Of a stretch of DNA of 43,228 nt, positions 19,037 to 26,252 are shown piece by piece; within the stretch, counting starts at the first letter, position 1; each line of letters begins with the position of its first letter. Both the position numbers and the translations under genes were made by a program. Origin of the DNA: Candidatus Aphodovivens avistercoris (lineage in GTDB: Bacteria > Actinomycetota > Coriobacteriia > Coriobacteriales > Eggerthellaceae). The DNA is taken from positions 1 through 43,228 of the forward strand of contig DVIW01000018.1 of NCBI GenBank assembly GCA_018710945.1, read 5' to 3'. A model generated the notes under the pieces. The model had not been told where the DNA came from and made no database searches. It saw only the letters and a list, made by a program, of their open reading frames with translations.

Positions 19037-21466
19037 ATGTATACGTTTTCTCCGCTAACCGATCGCGTGCAGCGCGTGCGCGCGCTCTACCGCGACACCG
19101 TGCCGTACCTCGACACGACGCGCTACCGCATCATCACCGAGTTCTACATGAACAACCGCAACGTGACGGGCAACCTGAAGCGCGCGCTGAACTTCCGCAA
19201 CATGTGCGAGAAGATGCCCATCTTCGTGCGCGACGACGAGCTGATCGTGGGCAGCTACGTCAAGAGCTACAAGGCCTCGGCGCTCTACCCCGAGTACGCG
19301 TTGGGCTGGCTGGTTCCCGAGCTGACGGACGGCTCGCTTGCCACGCGCGACGCCGACCCGTACAAGTACACCGAAGAGGACAAGGCCTACATCCTGGAAA
19401 CCGTGGGCTTCTGGGACGAGGAGTGCCTGTGCGCGAAGGTGGATCCCTACGTGCCGGAAACCTACAAGGGCATCGCCGACAACAGCGTCGTGAACTTCAC
19501 GGCCACGGGCATCTGCCCGCAGCCCATCGGCCACTACGCGCCGAACTACATCAAGCCGCTGCGCGTGGGCTTCAAGAAGGTGAAGGAGGACGCCGAGCGC
19601 CACATCGCCGAGCTTGAGGCCGACGGCATCCCCGGCGACAAGGTGGACTCTTACAACTTCTACCGCGGCGTCGCCATCGTGTGCGAGGGCATCATGACTT
19701 ACGCCAAGCGCTACTCCGCCGAGCTGGCGCGCCTGGCGGAGGAGTGCGAAGATCCTGCCCGCAAGGCCGAGCTTGAGCGCATGGCCGACACGATGGGCTG
19801 GATCATGGAGAACCCCGCCCGCGACTTCCGCGACGCCATCCAGGCGCTGTGGTTCTACCAGATGTGCATCCTGATGGACGGCAACATGCACGGCACGAGC
19901 GTGGGGCGCCTGGACCGCATCCTGGGCGACTACGCCGAGCGCGACCTTGCGTCCGGCGCCATCACCTGGGAAGAGGCCCAGGAGCTGGTGGATCTGTACT
20001 ACCTGAAGGTGGCCGAGTGCAACAAGGTGTGGGCGGGACGCACCGCTTACTCCTCGCCGGGCTACACCTCCGGCCAGCTGATCACGCTGGGCGGCATTGA
20101 CGAGAACGGCAACGACATCACCAACGCCATCACCTACATGGGCCTGGAGGCCATGGGCCGCATGAAGATGCACAGCCCCACCCAGGGCCTGCGCGTGCAC
20201 CGCGGCACCCCGCGCAAGCTGTGGGAGTGCGCCATCGCCGTGAACAAGGTCAACGGCGGCGTGCCGGCGTGGTTCTCCGACGAGCAGATCATGCCGGCGC
20301 TGCGCAAGCGCGGCATCCTGGAAGAGGACGTGTGGGACTACTGCCTGATCGGCTGCGTGGAGCCCTCCATCGGCGGCGCCGAGTGGCCCGCCTGCGGCGG
20401 TCTGGGCGTGTCCACCTACGCGAACTTCGCCAACATGCTCGTGTTCGCCATCAACGACGGCAGGGGCTACCGGACCAGCGGCCCTCTGGCCGACACCACC
20501 ACGCAGTTCGGCCCGCACACCGGCTACCTGTACGAGATGAACTCCATCGAAGAGGTGAAGGCCGCCTACATAACGCAGATGGAGTACTGGGTGAACTGGT
20601 ACGCCGCCATGGTGAACGCCTTCGAGAGCGTGGCGCGCCGCGAGATGCCCCAGCCGCTCGTCTCCGCGATGATGACCGGCTGCATGGAGTCCGGCAAGGA
20701 CGTCATGGACGGAGGCGCGAAGTACAACTCCACCGGCATCTCGGGCATCGGCTTGGGCAACGTGGTCGAGTCGCTCAACGTCATCGACCACGCCTGCTTC
20801 CGTGGCGACATCTGCACCACCCGCGAGCTTTACGACGCGCTCGTGGCGAACTGGGAGGGCTACGAGGACCTGCGTCAGCGCCTTTTGACCGAGATCCCGC
20901 ACTACGGCAACGGCGACCCCGAGGCCGACGCCCAGTGCCGCTTCGTGGCCGAGAGCTTCGCCGACTACGTGGTCACCCGCAAGGGCGCGCGCGGCAACCG
21001 CTACGCCGCCGGCATGTACCCGGTGACCATGAACGTCACCTACGGCAAGTTCACGGGCGCCACGCCCGACGGCCGCCGCACCGGCGAGCCGCTCTCCGAC
21101 GGCATCTCGGCCGTACAGGGGCTCGACGTCAGCGGCCCCACGGCCATCCTGAACACGGTGACGGGCTTCGACCATCAGAAGTATTCCAACGGCATGCTGC
21201 TGAACATGAAGTTCAGCCCGTCGGCCATCGCCGGCGACGAGGGCGAGAGCAAGCTGATCGACCTCATGTCCACGTACTTCTTCGACATGGGCGGCATGGA
21301 GATGCAGCTGAACATCGTCTCCGCCGACACGCTGCGCGACGCGCAGAAGCATCCTGAGAACTACAAGGACCTGGTCGTGCGCATCGCCGGCTTCTCCGCG
21401 TACTTCGTGGAGGTGTACAAGGCCGCGCAGGACGACCTGATCAAGCGCACTGAGCTGTCGCTGTAG
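19037..21466 (+). CDS. Glycyl radical enzyme, type B (B1)
   Basis: Glycyl radical superfamily member of 809 residues. Cys440 lies in LIGCVEP, the Gly-Cys-Val-Glu motif shared by glycerol, propanediol and hydroxyproline dehydratases, choline trimethylamine-lyase and isethionate lyase, and the radical glycine is Gly785 in RIAGFSAYF. After the motif comes SIGGAEWPACGG, which matches no characterised enzyme that I recognise. I start at the ATG at 19037, behind AAGGAGG; this gives the same length as its close paralog B2 (26253), whereas an upstream in-frame ATG would add 21 residues overlapping the hairpin. It is the last gene of the A1 operon and is closed by a strong terminator. It is probably a lyase or dehydratase; the substrate is unknown. 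Confidence 0.92.
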   Translation: MYTFSPLTDRVQRVRALYRDTVPYLDTTRYRIITEFYMNNRNVTGNLKRALNFRNMCEKMPIFVRDDELIVGSYVKSYKASALYPEYALGWLVPELTDGSLATRDADPYKYTEEDKAYILETVGFWDEECLCAKVDPYVPETYKGIADNSVVNFTATGICPQPIGHYAPNYIKPLRVGFKKVKEDAERHIAELEADGIPGDKVDSYNFYRGVAIVCEGIMTYAKRYSAELARLAEECEDPARKAELERMADTMGWIMENPARDFRDAIQALWFYQMCILMDGNMHGTSVGRLDRILGDYAERDLASGAITWEEAQELVDLYYLKVAECNKVWAGRTAYSSPGYTSGQLITLGGIDENGNDITNAITYMGLEAMGRMKMHSPTQGLRVHRGTPRKLWECAIAVNKVNGGVPAWFSDEQIMPALRKRGILEEDVWDYCLIGCVEPSIGGAEWPACGGLGVSTYANFANMLVFAINDGRGYRTSGPLADTTTQFGPHTGYLYEMNSIEEVKAAYITQMEYWVNWYAAMVNAFESVARREMPQPLVSAMMTGCMESGKDVMDGGAKYNSTGISGIGLGNVVESLNVIDHACFRGDICTTRELYDALVANWEGYEDLRQRLLTEIPHYGNGDPEADAQCRFVAESFADYVVTRKGARGNRYAAGMYPVTMNVTYGKFTGATPDGRRTGEPLSDGISAVQGLDVSGPTAILNTVTGFDHQKYSNGMLLNMKFSPSAIAGDEGESKLIDLMSTYFFDMGGMEMQLNIVSADTLRDAQKHPENYKDLVVRIAGFSAYFVEVYKAAQDDLIKRTELSL

Positions 21467-21549
21467 CCTTCAGGGCGCAGCGCGGCGCTGAAACGCCGCC
21501 TCGCACGCAGGGTGCCGAACGGGTTCCCGGTCCTGCGCGCTCGGCATAG

Positions 21550-21606
21550 GCCGGCCGGCGGCGGACGAGCGAGAAGGGAAGCTCGTCCGCCGATCGGCCG
21601 GCTTTT
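21550..21606 (+). terminator. Terminator of the A1-B1 operon
   Basis: An about 20-bp GC-rich stem runs from 21550-21570 to 21581-21602, with one internal mismatch, a purine loop GAGAAGGGAA and a TTTT tail (21603-21606). It lies about 80 nt after the B1 stop. Regulator 2 is convergent from the other side; no separate terminator for it is obvious. Confidence 0.85.
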
Positions 21607-21721
21607 CGCGTTTTAGGCGCGTGCGGCGCGGCGGGTGCTGGGTGCGGCGGCGGGATGCCGCGGGGCGCACGCCGCGACGGGCCGTCGCACCGCAGCGGGA
21701 CGGGGCAGGGCGGGGGCGGCC

Positions 21722-23308
21722 TCAGCCCACCGTGCGCAGATCGGCGGGGAAGTCGTCGTGGACGAACTTCAGGTAGTCGTTGGAGAACAGGATGGCGCGC
21801 CGCAGGCTCCAGTCCTCGAAGGAGCAGCCGGCGATCTCCTCGATCTTCTTCACGCGGTGCTGCAGCGTGTTGCGGTGCATGTGCAGCTGGCGGGCCGTGT
21901 CGGTGATGTTGCAGCGGAACGTCAGGTAGGTTTCCAGCGTGTCCAGGTAGTCGGTCTGGTTCTCGGTGTCGTACTTCAGGATCTTGCGCACGACGGGGTG
22001 CAGCAGCGTCTCGACGGGCTGAATGCGCACGACGGCGTTCATGCTCTGCACCACGGCGTAGTTGTAGTAGTGGTACAGCCCGAACGGCGTCTGGTTCGGA
22101 TCCAGGTAGCAGAAGCAGTCGGTCAGCTGGCGCACCACCTTGGGCGTGTCGGCCAGGTGCGGAAACGGCGTGCCCAGCATGCCGAAGTAGCCGTTCTGCT
22201 TGCAGAAGGCCTCCAGGGCGCGCTGCTCGGATTCGGACAGGTAGCTGCATTCCTCCACGCCGATGAGCGCCGTCAGGGTGCAGCCGGAGATGGCCCACAG
22301 CCCCTGCGGCACCAACTTCTCGGCGGCCTCCAGGTTGCGGATGAGCGCGTCGGGGCGCGGCTTGTCCTCGCCCGGCTGCAGGATCAGCAGCAAATGCTCG
22401 GGCGAGGCCTCGCAGTCGTAGCCCACCTGGCGCCCTGCGTCGGCGATCTGCCAGTCGTCCACGAACACGCCCTCAAGGATGTCGATGAGGTAGCGCTCGG
22501 TGCGCTTGCCGCGCCCGGTCAGCAGCGACTTCGCATGGAGCAGCCACTGCTCAAGCTCCGCGGCCACCCACTCCAGCGCCACCAGGTCGCCCGCGCCGAA
22601 CGGATGCGACGCCTCCCACGCGCACGCCCACAGCGAGATGACGGGCCGCCCGCGGCGGTCGAGCATGTGCAGGTAGGCGCTCCAGCCGGATATGTCGATG
22701 AGCTGCATCGTGCCGGCGTGCAGCGGGTTGCGCAGGTCGTGGGGCGCGGGCTTGCAGTGGTCCAGGATGTCGCTTCTCAGCGGCTTGTCGTCGCGCATGA
22801 CGGTGTCCCACAGCGGATGTGCCAGCTCGGGGCGGCGCGAGCTGACGGCCAGGGTGTCCTGGTTCACGTCGAGCACGCACAGGGGGAAGCCGCACAGCCG
22901 CTCGCCGGCCTGCAGGATCTCTTCCAGCGAGCCGCCTTCGCGCACGAGCAGCTCGAGCTCGCGCGCCTGGGAGGACTTGCGCTCGATCAGGCTGCTGACC
23001 ACGTTGGCGATGCGCGCGGCGGTAAGCCCTTCCACCACGATGACGTCGCAGTTGCCGTAGGCGTCGCCGCTTTCGCGGTAGGTGGTCTCGTTGCAGATGA
23101 GGCACCCGCCGCGCTCGAGCCGCTTGCGCGGGGGAAGCTCGCCTTCCAGGCACAGGTAGGCGCAGTCCTGCTTGATGCGGTAGATGTCCGGCTCGTACAG
23201 CTCGGCGTGCGTGATGGCGGCGCCGCCCTCGAAGTGGTAGTACTCCTCGCGCACGTTGCCCCGCAGGGCGTCGGCGATCATGTGGGCGTTCAGGCAGAAC
23301 CGTCCCAT
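21722..23308 (-). CDS. PucR/CdaR-like transcriptional regulator 2 of the GRE island
   Basis: Probable one-component regulator, 528 residues, and a clear paralog of the protein at 10584, which has nearly the same length. Its C-terminus has the PucR-type helix-turn-helix NITDTARQLHMHRNTLQHRVKKIEEIAG. The centre (AGERLCGFPLCVLDVNQDTLAVSS) looks like a GAF-like ligand domain, and the N-terminus shares the YLCLEGELPP segment but has a different cysteine pattern (CLICNE). I chose the ATG at 23308, behind GGGAGGAG; an upstream in-frame start would add 39 low-complexity residues. It is divergent from GRE A2, so it probably controls the A2-B2 operon. The ligand is unknown. Confidence 0.85.
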   Translation of the reverse strand: MGRFCLNAHMIADALRGNVREEYYHFEGGAAITHAELYEPDIYRIKQDCAYLCLEGELPPRKRLERGGCLICNETTYRESGDAYGNCDVIVVEGLTAARIANVVSSLIERKSSQARELELLVREGGSLEEILQAGERLCGFPLCVLDVNQDTLAVSSRRPELAHPLWDTVMRDDKPLRSDILDHCKPAPHDLRNPLHAGTMQLIDISGWSAYLHMLDRRGRPVISLWACAWEASHPFGAGDLVALEWVAAELEQWLLHAKSLLTGRGKRTERYLIDILEGVFVDDWQIADAGRQVGYDCEASPEHLLLILQPGEDKPRPDALIRNLEAAEKLVPQGLWAISGCTLTALIGVEECSYLSESEQRALEAFCKQNGYFGMLGTPFPHLADTPKVVRQLTDCFCYLDPNQTPFGLYHYYNYAVVQSMNAVVRIQPVETLLHPVVRKILKYDTENQTDYLDTLETYLTFRCNITDTARQLHMHRNTLQHRVKKIEEIAGCSFEDWSLRRAILFSNDYLKFVHDDFPADLRTVG

Positions 23309-23348
23309 TCGCGTCTCCTCCCGTTCGTTTTTCGCGCAGGCCGCCGAC

Positions 23349-23388
23349 GCCGAGCGCCTGGCAGCGGGCCTGCTGCCAGGCGCTCGGC
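23349..23388. promoter_or_regulatory. Perfect inverted repeat in the regulator 2/GRE A2 gap
   Basis: GCCGAGCGCCTGGCAGC (23349-23365) and its exact reverse complement (23372-23388) are separated by 6 bp. It lies 41 bp before the regulator 2 start, in its leader or promoter. It differs in sequence and base content from the repeat at 13337. The remaining 372-bp gap (23309-23680) also holds TTCAAAGT twice (23435 and 23464); no confident promoter or small gene is seen. Confidence 0.55.
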
Positions 23389-23680
23389 CAGGCCGCCGCA
23401 AGCCCGCAGGGCTCACGCCCCTCATTGCGCGGCCTTCAAAGTATCGCGCGGAACGTCCGGGCGTTCAAAGTCATCCGTGCACATTCTCCGCCTCTCCACA
23501 GTGCATCTTGACCACGGAAGCGCCGCCGTGCCGCGCGCCGCTGTGCAGGCAGTACGAAATGCCGACGGAAGCGCGAAACCCTGTGCGTGCGCGCCCTAGC
23601 GCCCTGCCGCGCAAGGCGGTACAACAGATTGAGCAGAAAAGGCGGCGCGCCGCAGCCGCCTGCCAAGGAAAAGAGGGCCT

Positions 23681-26128
23681 ATGTATGAGTTCAGACCGGT
23701 AACCGAGCGCATCAAGGCGATGCACGAGCGCATCCGCGAGCGCATCATCGTCATCGACGACGAGCGCGCCAAGATCGTCACGGAATCTTACCAGCGCACC
23801 GAGAACGTGCCGTGGATGCTGCGCATCCCGATGGCCACCCGCGACGTGTGCACGAAGAAGACCATCCGCATCGAGGACGATGACATCTTCGTGGGCAACC
23901 AGGCCAACGGCTTTTGCGCGTCCAACGTGTGGCCCGAGTGGGACGGCCCGGGCTGGGTGCTCGGCGAGATCGACCACACCGACCTGTGGAAGCTGCAAGA
24001 CGACGGGCTTCTGCACCGCAAAGAGGAGAACGTGAAGCTGGCCGTCAGCCCCGAGGCGGTGGAGACGTTCCGCGCCATCGAGCCGTACTGGCAGCAGCAC
24101 CGCTTCACCAAGGAAGTGGAGGCGTGGCAGCCGGAAGGCTACGAGGAATTCGCCGACACCGAGTGCACCTTCTACTCCAAGGGCGCGCCGCTGGCCTCGC
24201 TGCCCTGCGGGCATTTGGTTCCCGGCACGAAGAAAATCGTGGACACGGGCTACGGCGCCGTCCGCAAGGAGGCGCAGGACTGGCTGGATGCCCACAAGGG
24301 CAACCTGATGGGCGAGGACGTGGACCGCTGCCTGTTCTACGAATCGGCCGTCATCGTCTGCGACGCGGCCACCACGATGATCCGCCGCTATGCGGAAGCG
24401 TGCCGCGCCAAGGCGGACGCGACCGCCGATGCGGCGCGCTCTGACGAGCTGCGGCGCATGGCCGAGGGGTTGGACCACATCGCCGAGGGTCCCGCCACCA
24501 CGTTCTGGGAAGCCTGCCAGGCGGCGCTCATGTACCACCTGCTCATCTATGCCGAGGCGAAGGAGCCCGCGCTGGCCTTTGGCCGCTTCGACCAGTACAC
24601 CTGGCCTTATTTGAAGGCTGATCTTGAGGCCGGCCGCCTCACTGAGGACGAGGCCCAGGAGCTCGTTGACGCGTTCTTCTTGAAGTCCACCTGCTTCTAC
24701 AACGCCTGCCCGCCCATGATCGCGGCGGTGGCCGGCGCCAACAACACCTACCAGCACACCACCATCGGCGGCGTCGATCCCGAAACGGGCGAGGACGCCA
24801 CCAACCCCGTCACCTACATGGTGCTGGAGAGCGTGGGACGCCTCTCGCTGCACGACCCCACCATCTCGCTGCGCTTCAACAAGAACACGCCCGACAAGCT
24901 GTGGGAGTGCGCGCTGTGCACCTCGCGTCTGGTGGGCGGGCTGCCGCTGTACCAAAACGACGAGGTGGTCATCCCCGGCCTGCAGCGCGAACTGGGCTTC
25001 AGCCTGCGCGACGCGCGCGACTACGGCGTCATCGGCTGCCAGGAGTTCGTGGGCTGCGGGACGGACTTCCCGGCGCCCAACGGCGTGGCGGCCGCGCACG
25101 CCTCCATCTTCTTCTCGGTGCTGCTGGACATGGCCATCAACGACGGCGTGAACCCCAAGACCGGCAAGGGCGCGCCCGTGCACACCGGTTACCTGTACGA
25201 GATGGGCTCGTTCGACGAGGTGAAGGCCGCGGTGGAGAAGATCGTGCGCTGGGCCGTCAAGTGGAACGTTTCGATGAACAACTTCTCCGAGTACCTGATG
25301 ATGCGCCGCACGAGCCACGCGGTGCTGTCCATCGGCATCGAGGGCTGCATGGAGTCTGGCAAGGACTGCACGCAGGGCGGCGCGAAGTACAACAGCTTCG
25401 GCAGCGTGGCGACGGGCTTGGCCACGGTGGCCGACTCGCTGACCACCATTCGCTACATGGTGTTCGATCAGAAGCTCTGCACGGCGCGCGAGCTCTACGA
25501 CGCCGTGATGGCGAACTGGGAGGGGTATGAGGACCTGCGGCAGCAGGTGCTGAACAGCGTGCCGCACTTCGGCAACGACGACCCCTACGCCGACGAGCAG
25601 ATGACCTGGATCTGCGACCTGTACTACGACGTGTGCGGCGAGTGCTACTCCACCCGCTCCAAGGTGTACAAGGCCGGCCAGTACGGCGCGTCGGACCACA
25701 TCGCCCAGGGCAAGCAGACCTGGGCCACGCCCGACGGGCGCAAGGACGGCCAGCCGCTGGCCGACGCGTGCTCGCCGGCCCAGGGCCGCGACGTGTGCGG
25801 GCCCACGGCGGTGTTCAACTCCGAATGCTGCTTCGAGCACAGCCGCTACACCGACGGCCTGGCGCTCAACATCCGCATCCACCCCTCGGCCGTGTCCGAC
25901 GACGCGGGCCTGGCCAAGCTGCGCGCCATGACGGAGGCCTACTTCGACAACGGCGGCATGGAGGTGCAGTACAACATCGTGTCCGCCGAGACCATGCGCG
26001 CGGCGCAGAAGGATCCGAAATCCTACCGCGATCTGGTGGTGCGCATCGCGGGGTACTCCGCCTACTTCGTGGAGATGACACCTGAGCTGCAAAACGACAT
26101 CATCAGCCGCACCGAGAACTCGTTCTAG
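23681..26128 (+). CDS. Glycyl radical enzyme, type A (A2)
   Basis: Glycyl radical superfamily protein of 815 residues and close paralog of A1, with long identical blocks such as HIAEGPATTFWEACQA and YAEAKEPALAFGRFDQYTWP. Cys453 lies in IGCQEFVGCG, keeping both the Gln and the second cysteine seen in A1; the radical glycine is Gly791 in RIAGYSAYF, a one-residue change from A1. It starts with MYEFRPVTERIKAMH, as A1 does, behind AAGGAAAAGAGG. Differences from A1 concentrate near residues 150-190 (ADTECTFYSKGAPLAS in place of the A1 segment), which could tune the substrate pocket. It is followed by B2 and faces regulator 2. The class is firm and the substrate unknown. Confidence 0.92.
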   Translation: MYEFRPVTERIKAMHERIRERIIVIDDERAKIVTESYQRTENVPWMLRIPMATRDVCTKKTIRIEDDDIFVGNQANGFCASNVWPEWDGPGWVLGEIDHTDLWKLQDDGLLHRKEENVKLAVSPEAVETFRAIEPYWQQHRFTKEVEAWQPEGYEEFADTECTFYSKGAPLASLPCGHLVPGTKKIVDTGYGAVRKEAQDWLDAHKGNLMGEDVDRCLFYESAVIVCDAATTMIRRYAEACRAKADATADAARSDELRRMAEGLDHIAEGPATTFWEACQAALMYHLLIYAEAKEPALAFGRFDQYTWPYLKADLEAGRLTEDEAQELVDAFFLKSTCFYNACPPMIAAVAGANNTYQHTTIGGVDPETGEDATNPVTYMVLESVGRLSLHDPTISLRFNKNTPDKLWECALCTSRLVGGLPLYQNDEVVIPGLQRELGFSLRDARDYGVIGCQEFVGCGTDFPAPNGVAAAHASIFFSVLLDMAINDGVNPKTGKGAPVHTGYLYEMGSFDEVKAAVEKIVRWAVKWNVSMNNFSEYLMMRRTSHAVLSIGIEGCMESGKDCTQGGAKYNSFGSVATGLATVADSLTTIRYMVFDQKLCTARELYDAVMANWEGYEDLRQQVLNSVPHFGNDDPYADEQMTWICDLYYDVCGECYSTRSKVYKAGQYGASDHIAQGKQTWATPDGRKDGQPLADACSPAQGRDVCGPTAVFNSECCFEHSRYTDGLALNIRIHPSAVSDDAGLAKLRAMTEAYFDNGGMEVQYNIVSAETMRAAQKDPKSYRDLVVRIAGYSAYFVEMTPELQNDIISRTENSF

Positions 26129-26154
26129 CACGTTCGCCGATCCTTCCTTTGATG

Positions 26155-26183
26155 GCGGCGCCCGGGCTTTCGCCGGGCGCCGC
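26155..26183 (+). other. Intercistronic hairpin A2/B2
   Basis: GCGGCGCCCGG (26155-26165) pairs perfectly with CCGGGCGCCGC (26173-26183) around GCTTTCG. No U-tract follows, so B2 is probably reached by read-through from A2. Confidence 0.6.
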
Positions 26184-26252
26184 AACGCATCAGGGACGGA
26201 CGGTCCGAAGCCGGAGACGCTGCGGAAGGCGCAGCGGGAACAGGAGGAAGCC

